DNA of 64,000 nucleotides. It comes from Bryoerythrophyllum caledonicum. Lineage: Eukaryota > Streptophyta > Bryopsida > Pottiales > Pottiaceae. A model generated the notes under the pieces. It saw nothing but the letters and a program-made list of their open reading frames with translations, searched no databases and was not told the origin of the DNA. A program made the position numbers and the translations under genes. The stretch covers positions 20,642,637 through 20,706,636 of the forward strand of contig OZ020515.1 of NCBI GenBank assembly GCA_963971425.1, written 5' to 3'. Shown piece after piece: positions 25,561 through 37,160 of the stretch (position 1 is its first letter; each line of letters opens with the position of its first letter).

Positions 25561-27170
25561 TTGGGTAACACAACGGTTTTGGGTGTGTACCATTTAATGC
25601 AGAGGGCGCCAAAACGGTTTAGGGTGCGGATGTGGACGTCCGGGCTCGTAGATGTGAATGGACACTCCATCTACAGAGGGAGTACATTCGAGCGACCACA
25701 GGTCGTTGTCTCGGAAACTCTAAATGCGAGAGAGAAAAAGTTATATTAGACTGATGAGGAATACATATATGAATGTGTGTAGTAGAGGTAATCTTTTGAA
25801 GTTATATTAATTTTCAATCATTTCACAAATGAAATATGTTCCATGTAATTTACGTAGGCCATGTATTGATTTTTGTACAAGATACATTCTAGTTTTTGTA
25901 TCTAATTTTTTCTCGCCCATTGCCTTCTTCAAATGAGATGGAGAGTAAAAATAGAAATATTGGTTCCATCTCAATCAATAAGGTTCTATCTGGACTATAA
26001 GAAAATTTTGACATGATATAGGGCCCTTTCTTTGACCTAGGGACAAGTGATAGTATTATTATGGGTCATGAATGGAAGAGCCATGGCATGGCCCATGAAT
26101 ATGAGATGTGAAGGAGGAGAATGGCAGTAAGAATGGAAAGCCATCATATAGTTGAGTGAGGGCAATGGAATGTACTCGGAATGTACTCGGAATGTACATG
26201 ACTGCTGGTCCCCCAGTTCATGCAACTTCCGAAACTTGGCACACACTCTTCTGTATTTCAATAACTTACTTTGACCAAGTGTCATGCACCATGACGACTG
26301 CCCAGACATTTGCTCTGAGCACATGAGTGTGGATGGGGTGTTGTTGGGTCCCAAGGAGATGTGGTGGACCCCACCAAAGAAAAAGTAAAATTGGAATGTG
26401 ATTGGAAAATAATAATTATTAGCCGGTGGGAACGCGTTGGGAACACTCTGGGAACGAGATAGGAACGCACATGGGGCTCACTTGGAACTCATTGGGAACA
26501 CATGGGAATTCATTGGGAACATGTGGGAACTCATTGGGAATGCATAGGGTGGATATGAAGGGTAAACAAATGGTTCGCAACCCTCCTCCCATGTTTCATC
26601 GGGGCAAGCACATCAGGGCTGGTCAGGCCCAACCCGGGCCCTACACTCGCGGGTTGGGGCCCAACGAAGGCCCCATCCGCACTCATGTGCGCAGAGCAAG
26701 TAAGCTCACGCACATGTGTGTGGATGAGCCTGCGTTGGGGCCCCAACCATTGGTGTCAGCCCATTAAATAGAATGTAAATATGGATGTAATTTTAAAAGT
26801 ATAAATTGGTTCCTAGTGTAAACACGTTGGGAACTCTTCGGGAACCGAAGGAACGTTGGGGAACAACATTGGAACTCATTGGAAATGCATTGGGAATGGT
26901 GTCGTAATTATATGGTTATAAAGGTAAATTAGAAGAGGGTAACCAAATGGTTTGGTTAGGAACCAGATCATATTTTACCATAAAATTGGTGTGGGCAGAA
27001 GGAACCTGGACTTTTGGGGACCATATCTAGGAGATGAAGCCCCATATGGTCGTCAAGTGCATCTACCTATTGGCACACTTTAAGGACAAGAGGCCCATGG
27101 CTCGCCACTTTTGGAGTAATTTGCGAACTGATGGACTGGTACTTCACCTTTGTTTGCTCCACAACTTAAT
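25561..27170. repeat. Intergenic spacer with two blocks of a GGGAAC-type short repeat
   Basis: From 26427 to about 26545, and again from about 26820 to 26905, the sequence is made of imperfect repeats of the kind ttgggaacacatgggaa (about 12-18 bp period). The DNA between the two blocks is GC-rich with short palindromes (ggggcccaac and gttggggccccaac). The rest is AT-rich with no gene. The paired blocks could be subterminal repeats of an unrecognised element. Confidence 0.5.
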
Positions 27171-27474
27171 TTAACCCTTGAGACTGACCAACCATATATG
27201 GGTCGTTTTGGCACAAGAATCTTTACAGAAAGCCCTAAAGGCCACCTCAAAGGAAAAAATAGACTAGCACTTAGAAGTGGAGGAAGATGGGCATTTGTTG
27301 AGACCATCGCCTCAGCAATCTCTGCAAGCATTGGTGAGCTACAGTGATTTCCGTGAAATGAGTTCGTAGATTTTTGTGCTGAAATGGATCCAATGCGTAG
27401 ATATCATTCACCATGATGATAAACACTTGTAGATCCTTACATGCCAAAAACGCTCTTTGGCCTTAAAGGGTTAA
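27171..27474. mobile_element. MITE-like element with TTAA-CCCTT ends (304 bp)
   Basis: Begins TTAACCCTTGAG and ends with AAAGGGTTAA, so both ends show TTAA followed inward by an inverted CCCTT. It has no coding capacity. A truncated second copy lies in a GWD intron at about 16590-16825, which supports mobility. The same terminal motif closes the elements at 57681-61309 and 63380-63748. TTAA duplicated at the insertion site is the signature of the piggyBac superfamily, but no piggyBac transposase is present here. Confidence 0.7.
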
Positions 27475-28249
27475 GTTCCTTAGAATCCTACGCTTTCAAA
27501 GAATGCGGTGAGTATGTGCGCCAAAGTTTGACATACGAACTATAGTGATGTATGTAGTAACCAGTCGCGATGAAATGCATCCATTGTGTAGATAATAAAG
27601 TGATTAGTTGCGATGAAATGTATACACTGTGTAGATAATACAATGGTTAGTTGTGATGAAATGCACCCACTGGTGGCATCTCTCAGGCCTTGTCCCAGGT
27701 GTTGTCTTAAAAGGTTAAAGCTGGAGCACATTGCACTTTAAAAGTCTCAATTTAGTTAAATATTAGCACTCTAGTACCAAATAATTAATTAATTCTAATT
27801 TTATTTTTTTGCAGCTTTTCATAAATAATTTTCACGAGGAAGATTTCTTATTTTTTGAATAATGAATTCCAAAAGTATAGAAATTTCTTTTTAAAAATAT
27901 GGTTCCCAAACCTGACCCTTGGGTAAGGTGGTTTTTGAAGCCATTTGTTGTGGCAATTGATAAAGCTTATTTTAATTTTATAGAAAATGCCAATTGGAAA
28001 GCTTCATATAGAATAAAAATAGAGGAAAAGAAACAAAGAAAAAAATGTTTAATTTCGGCCATATTTTGACTATTTATCAGCTAATTGATTTTTTTGGGGT
28101 AATTTGATGATTAGAAAGAATGAGAACAAGTCGGTTCATCTTTTGAGAAGCCTACCATATTTTCACAACATAAAAGAAGACTAAGTTATCCCAACACGAG
28201 TTCCAGAAGGTCATGACACAGCATGTCCTCCCCAGATTACCGTAACTGA
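27475..28249. other. AT-rich intergenic spacer
   Basis: A short motif resembling agttgcgatgaaatgcatccattgtgtagat recurs about three times between 27560 and 27680, forming a small local repeat. Otherwise AT-rich sequence with no gene. Confidence 0.4.
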
Positions 28250-28824
28250 GGGGCGGTTTACACTACACACCAAGAACTCGTCCCATGCACCTCTAAAATT
28301 TGTAATTGGCTCCATCAACTCGTCCCAGGATGACTTGGGTTTACACTACGAGGAAAAAAGAAAAGTGACCAAAGGATTTGAGGTCCTCAAAAGCCCTAGA
28401 AATAGGCCTAGTGGATAGTGTTGAAGGGTCCCCCGGAATTTGCGGCGAGAGAGGCAAAAAGGGTTCTCTCATTGCTGAACGAGGAGACCATGGGCTTGAA
28501 ATGCCGTTTTTTTTTTTGGAGGTTCAACATTACTCTAGATACAATGGCGGCCACCCTTCTTGTGTTTTCGGCTTGTTTTATTTTCTTTGTTATTTTAGGC
28601 AATACCGCCCTTTTTAGGCATTCTTTAAAAAAATCAGCACGCCCACTTTTTAGTACATGGTCATTCCTCCCGGTCCCAGTTCGGTTTACACTTAGAGAGA
28701 GGCCCAAGGGCTTTAAAAATTACATTTTTCTAAAGTGTGACTATGGAAGTGTGACCATGAAGTGTGACCATGGAATTAATCCATTTTCCTTGGTCACGGC
28801 TCTTGGTGTAGTGTAAACCGCCCC
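28250..28824. mobile_element. Non-autonomous DNA transposon (MITE), 575 bp
   Basis: The ends are an inverted repeat of about 23 bp. The left end reads ggggcggtttacactaca and the right end is its near-perfect complement (tagtgtaaaccgcccc), followed inward by ccaaga on both sides. No transposase is encoded. The superfamily is uncertain because no clean target duplication is visible (flanks aactga and ttactc). The subterminal regions carry further copies of gtttacac. Confidence 0.75.
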
Positions 28825-29470
28825 TTACTCAATAAGTTAGCTCAGTCAACACACATGTGCCCAAATTCAACCGCACTCCCAAAGTAGTCAATCCAGAGCA
28901 AACTCAACAAACACAATTTCGCCGAAAGGCAACTAAAGCCTGTCACTCTCCACTTGAATCTATTGTCAATTTGTCAGGAATGAGTGATCATCAGAAATGA
29001 GAAAGTGACATCATCATCAGAAATGAGCGATGACATCATCAGATGGAAATATTACGGAGCCTTCACAACACATCTTGTGGAAATGTTTCATCATATTTTG
29101 TAACAGTTGGAAAAACAATAGATGGTTCCATAACAGATGCTACAGTAGTTTTGATGTACATTTCAGGTACATCAAAAGTTTGTGGAAAACAACCTAGATG
29201 CTCTACTCAGGGATCAACATGGATGCACACGAAAATTGTTTTTTCATCACAATACTTATAATTTACACAGTTGGAGGTTCGTGAACCTCCGACTACTTGC
29301 AGTCTTTCGAAATTCAGCGCTGCAGTCTGGCATCTGCCACGACTATTCTCAAATATGTGCGACTACCAACCGTTTTTCGAATAAATAGAAATTGATAGAA
29401 TCACAACTAAGCTACAGACCCTGCAAAATGTACAACCCATGTCTTGGTAATCCTCTGTAAGTGAGAAAAT
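28825..29470. other. Spacer containing the 3' flank of the NAC gene
   Basis: The sequence atgacatcatcatcagaaatgag is partly repeated at about 28980-29040. A perfect 8-bp stem hairpin (ggaggttc-gt-gaacctcc) lies at about 29273-29290. No coding region was recognised, and the NAC 3' UTR probably occupies the last few hundred bases. Confidence 0.4.
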
Positions 29471-31652
29471 TTACATGATCGCACTGAGCATGGTGCTTGC
29501 GATCCGCCATGTGCCTCGCAGCAACAGGAACCAGATGAGAGCCGAGACAGCGCCCAACAAGAAAACGTACACGAAGCCGCTCCAAGACCCCTTCACCACC
29601 TTTCTTTGGGGCTGCTGCCTTCTCGAACTGCACTGCACACAGCTATCTTGCTTGCAGTCTTCGGTACAAGGCTTCCATGTGCCTGACATCACCTCTTGGT
29701 GCAACTTCCCTCCAGTGTAGTTCATCAGAGCAGCCTGCACAGTCTTGGCACCGTTTTCACAGGAACATGTGATGGTTAGAGCAGTCACATGCGTATCGGA
29801 AGCAGTCACGTAAGTGCTACTGAAGTTAGGAAGCTCTGCGGCGGAGGCTGGAAGAATCGGCAGGAGCTTATTGATTCCTAAGAAGTTCTTCCCCTTCCCA
29901 GACGGTTTTTCAGCAACTTCTGAAGTAGCTGGAGGAGGATCAAAGTCTGGCCAAAAGTACGCAGGAAATTCTGAAGCATCAGATGCATAATTTGAATCTG
30001 CTTGCATCTGCAAATTCCCATCCTGATCTTCACTGGTTGATGAAGGTGGCATACCATCATAGTTTGACCAAAAATCTGCATCGTGACATGGCAAGGAGAG
30101 TAAGAAACAGATAAGCCTTACAACCCCAAGCTCTGTCTACGTGACATCTAGAAACCGCAATGTCAGAAACCTAGCTAACTCTCTACAGTTAGTTTCTAGT
30201 GTGTACCAACGATGTTCAGATAGAGCCCAGTTTGGTGCTTCTATCGACGTCAAAAAGTTCCTACAAAAAGTTCCTACTACTCAGAGCCTTCACAGATATC
30301 ATAAGTTAGCAACAATTAATACCTGAATCTGGTACTAAACCAGCACCTTCACGTCCCATGCCTAGAGACTCTGTGCTACTTGACCAATTTGTTGTGTCCA
30401 AACTGGAGGTCGATGGTCTCTGGAGATCAATGCTCGATGAAGCAAGGTCAGCAAACGCTGATAAATCCCGAGACGACGTACTCGTCTGAAACACCCGTGA
30501 CGGGTGACTCAAGGCAGGCACGGTGTTGGCAAAGTCTCCCGCCAAGCTAATGGACGGCTGCGGACGCATCAGCAACATTCTTCGAGCCGTGCCGCCCTGA
30601 TTGTCGAACTGCATCCCCACCGCATTATCCCTCGGAGGCCGCAACTGAATTGCAGAGCCACTCGTCTCAATCCCGTCGAGCTCAGAGGTCAGATCATTGA
30701 TCTCCAAGTAATCATCGGCGCCAATCGTCATTCTCATACCGAATGGGTCCTCGCTGAAGTCGACTCCCTCCTCGGCATCAAAACCCCCTTCGGTCGTGAA
30801 AACGCCATCGAACATCAGGTCATTGTCAATGACGTTCTCCCTCCACGACTCGACCTCAGTTTGGTCCCCGATGGTGTCCAAAAAGTCCTGCACCGTGATA
30901 CCATCAGTTTCCGCCCTCGAATCCTCCAAACCGGCCCAATCATCCTTCATGTGCGCCGACTCCTCGTTCAAAAAAGCCTCCAGGATGGAATCCGCATAGA
31001 AGAACGATCCGTCGTTTCCACCTTCCACCGCTGTCACGGGCTCCGGCTTCACCTCCGCCTCAGGCACCGCCGGCAGCGCCTGGTCCACCTCGGGAATCTC
31101 ATCGTCCTCCACAGGGGGAGGCGGACTGAACGCCTCCTCCACGAACGGCGCGCCATACTGCTCGCCATTCTTCGGGCCCGCACCGCTCTTCTTGAAGACG
31201 CGCGCAAGAACATAAGGCTCCTGCCGCCCAGTCAAATTCTCGTACACCTTGTCCTCCATCCTGTACTCGTGCATCACCCAGTCCGTGCGCTCGCCCCGCG
31301 GCGCGCGCCCCTTGTAGTACACCAGCGTCTTCTTCATCCCCGTGGACCTCGTCGACTTCACGCACCGATCCTTCCCGGTGGACTTCCAGTAGCCAATCTC
31401 CGTCGCGCGGTTCGTTCGGGAGCCAGTAGGATACTTCCTATCGCGTGCGCTGTAGAAGAACCACTCCTGATCGTTGCTCTGCAGCGCAGACATCGCCGGC
31501 AAGTCCCACGGCTCCACCTTGTACAAGTCCACCTCCGCTATCGGATTCATCTCAATTGCTCTCCCATTGATCTTCTCCTTCAAATAGTACGCCACCAGCT
31601 CCACATCCGTCGGGTGGAACCGGAACCCGGGCGGCAGCCGCTGCGCCATCAC
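29471..31652 (-). CDS. Membrane-tethered NAC domain transcription factor, 2 exons, 644 aa
   Basis: Exons 31652-30323 and 30075-29471, joined in phase (PDS|DFWSNYD). Residues about 6-160 are a full NAC DNA-binding domain: LPPGFRFHPTDVELVAYYL, DLYKVEPWDLP, EWFFYSARDRKYPTGSRTNR, GYWKSTGKDR, GMKKTLVYYKGRAP, DWVMHEYRM. The long acidic middle is typical of a transactivation region. Near the C-terminus, after a Cys-rich basic stretch (CKQDSCVQCSSRRQQ), a hydrophobic segment at about 610-630 (FVYVFLLGAVSALIWFLLL) is a single membrane anchor. This is the NTL type of NAC, which is held at a membrane (ER or plasma membrane in known cases) and released by proteolysis under stress. The NAC domain has no intron, whereas angiosperm NAC genes usually carry introns within it. 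The GC-rich antisense frame is a shadow. Confidence 0.94.
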
Positions 31653-32375
31653 TCCAAAACTCCCGCACCCTAGGTTCTCCCTTCAAAACCTCTAGAAACC
31701 GCTCCACTGCACCAAACTCCGAGCTCTCTACAGCAACCTCAACGGCTGCCGACACCAACACAGAAACAAACTAGAACAAACGGGGAGGAAGAAGAGGGCG
31801 CTGCAGGACTCTCATGGGAGTCACCGCTCGAGCTCTCTCGTCTCTCTCACCAGAAAAAAAACAAGTTACATAAAACTGAGCACTCTCTGGGCGTCTCTCT
31901 CGCGTTTGAAGGCGTGAGGAGCTTCTTACTGTTTCTTCACGGGCTGCCCGCGAACGTAAACTTGGGCACCAAGGCAAAACATAATAACGCTGAGTTTAAC
32001 GCGGTCGCTTTTCGTTGACTGACCGCCCAGGCTCATCACTCGAACCTTCCTTGGCAAGGCCCGCTTTCTCCCCCACAGACAGACTCAATTTCATACCCGT
32101 ATACGCCTCATACCATGGAATACCCAGTATACCCTGACCTACCGAAGGATACCTTCGGTCACATCATACACATCATACTCAATTTATTGGTTCTGTCCTA
32201 GACAGCGGCTTTGTATTGAGGCCCGCAACGATTTCGCAAAAAGTCCAATGACCTATCTCCTTTTGCGTTCACACTTACCTGCAGGCCAGAAAACCCAGAA
32301 ACAGGAAAAACCCAGAATGTGAACGCGGAATGGAAAAACCCAGAAACAGAAACCCCAGAAACAGGAAACCCCAGA
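31653..32375. other. NAC 5' leader/promoter and spacer
   Basis: This is the upstream region of the NAC gene, read on the minus strand. It is pyrimidine/purine-rich with many CTCTC and GAGAG tracts at about 31800-31920, common in plant leaders. At about 32280-32375 the phrase cccagaaacaggaa recurs four times. No gene was seen. Confidence 0.4.
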
Positions 32376-33115
32376 AACAGAGTTGAGTAAGGTGTTGACG
32401 TCGCTCGGGGGTGAGATTTCGGACGGGGAGGTGCAGGAGCTGATGAAGCAGATTGATACAGATTGATAAGCATGATGATGGGTTTATAAGTGTGGCGGAA
32501 TTTATTGATTTTCATCAAACGAGCGCGGTGTCGTCGGTCAGTGGGGAGGCGTCGCTTGTGCATGATCCAATGAGAGGTAAGATTTCGGCCAGCGAATTGC
32601 AATCGGTCTTGGTTAGTCTCGGGGATAAGGGGCACTCGCTTGAGGTATGTAAGCAGATGATTAGCAGCGTGGATAAACGGAGTGGATGGAGCAGAGCTGT
32701 GTCACCCAAGTGAAAACCACGGTCGTCACCCAAGTTGCCGGGGGTGTGCAGGTTGACGCTCGGGGAAACGTCCAAGGCGCGTATATTCAAACCCAAGAGA
32801 TATGCTCAACGCAAGTTGCAAGTAACGGAGCTGCGCAGGTTTCCCAAACAAACGGATATTATCAACAACAATCGCACACCCAGCAATGGTCGGCATATCC
32901 TTCGTCGAACCAAGCTCCGAATTTTAACCCAAACTCTGCGCTCGGTACGGTGCCCACCATGATGCAAGGTTATCCACCGCAGCAGATGACACCAGCGAAT
33001 GGCTCGAGTTATTTCCAGCCTCAGCCAGCAGCAAACCCATCGGGAACTGTGACCATGGGCTACACATGGATTTGTGGATTTCATGGAGTTTCAAGAGTTG
33101 ATGGGTGGTCAATAA
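32376..33115 (+). pseudogene. EF-hand (calmodulin-like) protein fragment split by a Gln/Asn-rich insert
   Basis: From 32376 the frame reads ELSKVLTSLGG, EISDGEVQELMKQIDTD, a stop, then DGFISVAEFIDFHQT: typical EF-hand helix-loop-helix sequence of plant calmodulin-like proteins, intronless here. A second EF-hand begins KISASELQSVLVSLGDKG and breaks off at SSVDK (about 32680). The missing end of that hand, FVDFMEFQELMGGQ plus stop, appears at about 33070-33115. Between them lies about 390 bp coding in another frame for a Gln/Ser/Asn/Pro-rich stretch (VTQVKTTVVTQVAGGVQV ... YPPQQMTPANGSSYF) from some other source. Upstream, a short duplication (gattgatacagattgata) creates the stop. The copy cannot make a normal protein. 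Confidence 0.75.
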
Positions 33116-33406
33116 ACAAAACACCCGAGGATGCGTGAAATCACCGCATTGGATAGTCGAAGGATTGTGGTTGAAAACCGTTGGATTCGGGACAGCAGAG
33201 ATTCGGTTTATCGGGAGGTGAGAAAACCAGGGCAGGCGATGGAGTTACCAGAAGAAGAGCACGATGATTTCAACGGTAACACCTAACCCTAGAGAGGGAG
33301 ATCCATTTTTTTCGCAGATCCCATTTTTTCGGTCATCCCATTTTGGCGTTTGATAGAAGTATAAACATGCCTCCATCCCTCATTGTGCCTCATTGTCTAC
33401 TTCAGG

Positions 33407-33867
33407 TGCCTCATTTACTGGTCTGATGGGTCATGGTACCGTGCTGCGGTGCCCAGCGGTGCTTCCAGTGGTGAGATACTCGTTTGTTTTTTGAGGGCTT
33501 GTGTTTTTTTCCTTTCGATTTGGCATGTGGTTTGGTTATTGGATTTTTGGAGGATTGATCAAGGGTTGATGGTTGTGTTGACGATTAGCTGTGGTTGTGT
33601 TTTGTGAAGGTGTGTACGAGGCATTGGAGTTGAGGGATGGAGGCAAGCAGAAGGTATCGATGTAACTTTTTTTGTGTAATTCGAGATTAGAAATGTAGAG
33701 AGTTTTGTCTTTTGTGTTGATGTTGCATTCGGGACGGGACTGAATGGTTGCTACAGGATGTGAAATTCTGATTTTGGTTTCTTTTTATGCAGTTGGGAGC
33801 TAACGCTATCTTGGCAGGTTCACTCGTTGTCTGCAAGGCTGGGGTTTCCAAGCTCCCACTTTACCAG
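33407..33867 (+). pseudogene. Enolase gene fragment (with introns)
   Basis: Three exon-like pieces match enolase: about 33407-33469 (DGSWYRAAVPSGASSG), 33610-33653 (VYEALELRDGGKQK) and 33793-33867 (LGANAILAGSLVVCKAGVSKLPLYQ, shown here as two neighbouring motifs LGANAILAGSL and VVCKAGVSKLPLYQ). Plausible GT and AG splice sites flank each. The middle of the enolase N-terminal domain between LRDGG and KQKLGANAIL is missing, and the catalytic TIM barrel is absent. A possible first piece (REITALDSR) sits at about 33131. It is a truncated genomic copy, not a retrocopy, because introns are kept. Same strand as the flanking fragments and the Helitron. Confidence 0.75.
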
Positions 33868-34486
33868 GTTAGTTCGTGGTCATTGCTGGAGCACTTTTTG
33901 TTGCTCATGTGAATCTGTCATATATGTTAACGGTTAACCTTGGGGGTCTTTACATTGTGAAACTTTCTTGCTGAACAATGTTTTCTCTTAACAACGACGT
34001 ATCCTGGAGCTTAGTCGAGGAGTTTGGTGATGAAAAGACATCGGTGATCATTTTAGGTGATTTTTCACGTCTTGGTTTGAATCGTGTATGGCTTGATTAC
34101 TGCAGACTTTGCTCTCATTTTGTAAATGGTTATTCCTTTGGCAAACATAAATTTTTAGAATTTGCTAGCTATCAGTTTGTTTTTTGTCAAGTGATGTTTG
34201 AAGATGCGTCGAGGGTTTATAGTCTTGTTGCTTTCAAGTACTTCTAGTTCGGCATGTAACTTGTTTTTCCTTTTTTCACAGATAAGAGTGGACTTTGGTT
34301 GTGACGTGGATTGTGAGGTAAAATGGTGACGCCGGCTTCAACATCTCTTCTCTCCAACGGTGATGCACGACCAACTTGAACATGATGAGTGTGCATTTGC
34401 AAACAGGCAACATTTCTCTCGTGCAGGTGATTTTCTGTTGTGTAATACAGTAGAAAAATGTTCTGATGAGATTTTATTCTTGGCAG

Positions 34487-34555
34487 CTGGTGAGACGCTT
34501 TACGTTGCCGAGCAGTTTCTGGATAGGCAGTTCCACCCAACTGTTACATGCCGAG
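34487..34555 (+). pseudogene. Chaperonin CCT gamma subunit exon fragment
   Basis: A single exon-sized piece between a good acceptor (tcttggcag) and a donor (gag|gttggt) encodes AGETLYVAEQFLDRQFHPTV, very close to the conserved AGE-hVAE-FI--xYHPTVICR block of the TCP-1/CCT gamma chaperonin. No other CCT sequence was recognised around it, so this is an isolated fragment, not a gene. Confidence 0.6.
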
Positions 34556-35487
34556 GTTGGTACATCTAGACTAGTCATTTCTGGACTTTTCGCATGTGGT
34601 ACAGAAAGTCCTTGGTCGTAACAAACTTCAGGCTGTGATGAGAATATTTCATTAATGTAATATCCAATATTTTTTCTCGTATGTCTATGATTATACAAAT
34701 GTGAATAGTATGGCTGGAAGTTGCAGCTACATGTTAGATATACAAACCTGATGTGAACTTCTGTTTCGGTTCCTAAATTGTAATGTACCTTTCATTTGTG
34801 TGCAGCATATTCTTAACGGCGTTGGAAGATATAGTGGCTGGTCTTAAGAAGATTTAATATTACAGATGAATATTACAGATTGTAAGTTAACTTTCTAGAT
34901 TTTTGCTTCCAATCAGAAGCGGTTATGGGATGTTTTGTTCAAGCTGTTGTAGCGAGCTCCTTCTCATGACTTCGAGTTTTGAACTTTTTAAAACTATTTC
35001 TTGACACTGAATTTTTTTTGCACTTTTAACTGTGCAGGTTTAATGATGCTCGTCATTGTGCACGAAGTTGTACCTTCTGGTTTCATTGCGTACTCAGTTC
35101 TAGGCACTATTGAAATTAAATTCGACTAAGCTCAGTAACTTGTGATAATTGAGTATTATTAAACTGATGTCTGGTTGGCGTAATTAGTTTAGTTGCAGGT
35201 CTGGTCAGAGTTGTGGAAAATCCAGTCAAAGCATAGAGAAGTGGATCTTTGAACTGATAACTTTGTCAGACCATAGTTAATGCCATTGCAGCGGATTGAC
35301 GGCGGTTTGCGGCAACATTAATTCGGCACGTATATGAAGAGTGGCCCCAGGATTGATTCTTACCCACATTTCAGTTTGACAGTGTGTGTAGCTTGTGCAG
35401 TTTGAGACAGTGTAGCATTTGTTAGAGAGAGTGTAGTATTTGCAATTTGAGTCTGTTCCATTGTGTGTGAGTAGAGGTCGTGAGGAA

Positions 35488-36840
35488 ATGGCTGAGAGGA
35501 GGAGAATGGTTGTGTCCGTTGATGAGATCATGGAGGGTTTGAGAGATGTAGCCTTTGAAGGGAAGGTGTTGAATCGTTATGGTAACTACGATTCTACCAA
35601 GGTGATTGAGTTTAAATACCTTCATTGTGATCTGGTAGACAGCCAGGGTTTTACAACCGTCACATTAAGTGTGAAAGAGGAACATGTTAGAGCACACGAG
35701 TCCAAGCTTCGTGTAGGACAAATTATTAGAGTCGAGAATTTTGGAGTGGCAAAGAAAAGTGCAAAGTCGCATGAGAAAGGGGATCTGATGTTTGTTCTGA
35801 AAGTTATGTCTTCTACTGTTGTGAGCTTGGTAGAACCGATCCCTCTTGGTTTTGTTCCCGAATTTTATCATACTGACACTGTTTCAGGATTCAGGGCCCG
35901 TTCCCATGAGGTGTGGGCAAGTGCAACTATTGCAGTGTGTGTGATAGAGGTGAGGGGGTCTTTTGCTGGGAAGTATGGAAATTTATACCAAGTGGTAGTT
36001 GCAGATGGTATCAAAGAAGGAGACTATGATGTCTTAGCTTTCTCTGACCAATTTAAACTAGAATATGAACAAGTTGTAGAGGCATTCAACAATGGATTAT
36101 GTGTTATGGTGCTTTTCAAGAACATTTCAACAACCCTTTCTGGAGATAAATATCTCATTACAAGAAATCACACCATCATCACCCCTGTCGTGGATGAAAG
36201 CACTAGAATGGAGTTGCAAAGGGTGTTTGAAAAGATTGGGAAGAAAACAATGACGGCATGTAAATCGGTAAGTTTTGGAGTCTTTTAACTTTTTCCATTT
36301 ACCATAGTAAAATGCCATTTTTTCACATCTAACTATCCCTTTTGTTTTTTATAGGTGGAAGGAATACTCTCCATTGAAAGACCTTCGGTTGCTCCCTTTA
36401 AGCATCATTGCATCAAATGTCAGTATACTAATTTGATGGTAATAGAAGGAGGTTTTTACTGTAATCACTGTCGTTGTATACAAGAGGTCGTGAAAAAAGC
36501 ACACCTTTGTGCGAAAATAGTAAATGGTGATGGAGAATACTCCATCACCATTGAGGGTCAGTGGTTGGTAGCATTAGTAAGGATGAGTGAGAAGCAATTT
36601 CTTGCTCTCTCACGTGCTAATCAAATTAAGCTTTTGTCAAGCTTAAAAGTGAAAGGTATCTACTCTTTGACACCTATGGCTGTCATGTGTGGCTATGAAG
36701 AAAATATGGAGGTTAGTACTAGTGTTATAGATACAAATTTTTCACAAGGTAGTGAGGGTACTTTTAGAACACCTCCTAAAAGGAAGCTGGACGATATGGG
36801 AGTCTCCACAGGGTCAGAATCTGTAACCAAGGCAAAGTGA
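35488..36840 (+). CDS. RPA1-like single-stranded DNA-binding (OB-fold) protein, 2 exons, 421 aa, probably Helitron-linked
   Basis: Exons 35488-36267 and 36355-36840, with clean GT-AG sites and phase. The N-terminal half (EFKYLHCDLVDSQGFTTVTL ... RVGQIIRVENFGV) and the middle (VWASATIAVCVIEVRGSF, YQVVVADG) fit OB folds. The C-terminal exon has a zinc-ribbon-like CIKC-x13-CNHC followed by an OB-fold-like sequence, as in the C-terminal domain of RPA large subunits. Plant Helitrons often carry such RPA-like genes, and this one sits about 1.1 kb upstream of a Helitron ORF on the same strand, so I infer that it belongs to that element. The frame is open, so it may still be expressed. The start Met at 35488 is chosen because MAERRRMVVSV begins the well-behaved region. 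Alternative: a dispersed host RPA paralogue. Confidence 0.7.
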
Positions 36841-36909
36841 GTTCATTGATGTCTTGTATATTTATATCTAATTTCCATATAACTAAATTTTGTATCTTTG
36901 TGCATTTTT

Positions 36910-37160
36910 GCTTGCCATGGCCGCCCTCCCCATAGCTACCAGGAGGATGCTCAACGTCGCTCTTCTGTGTTCCACTGCTTTTGTTTCATATGCTGTTACT
37001 CCTCAGCCAGATGTATGTTAGCATGGCATCGCTTTCTATTGGATCTGGCCTAGCTTGTTCTAGTGATATCACAAATTAGTTCAGTTTCTAGGCTGGGTTT
37101 TGTAAACGAAAACAGGTGGCCTCTATTTTTTCAACATTGCAGCCCATTCGGAGTCCTTGG
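36910..37160 (+). pseudogene. Possible further captured gene fragment
   Basis: A short open stretch, MAALPIATRRMLNVALLCST..., ends at a possible donor near 37013. A T-rich tract with an acceptor (attgcag) at about 37141 follows. The pattern resembles two exon edges of an unidentified gene. Evidence is weak. Confidence 0.3.

Noticed and set aside
30504..31673. 389-codon open frame antisense to the NAC gene
   Set aside because: It mirrors the GC-rich NAC coding exon, is Arg/Leu/His-rich as expected from a reversed coding frame, and shows no family motif.
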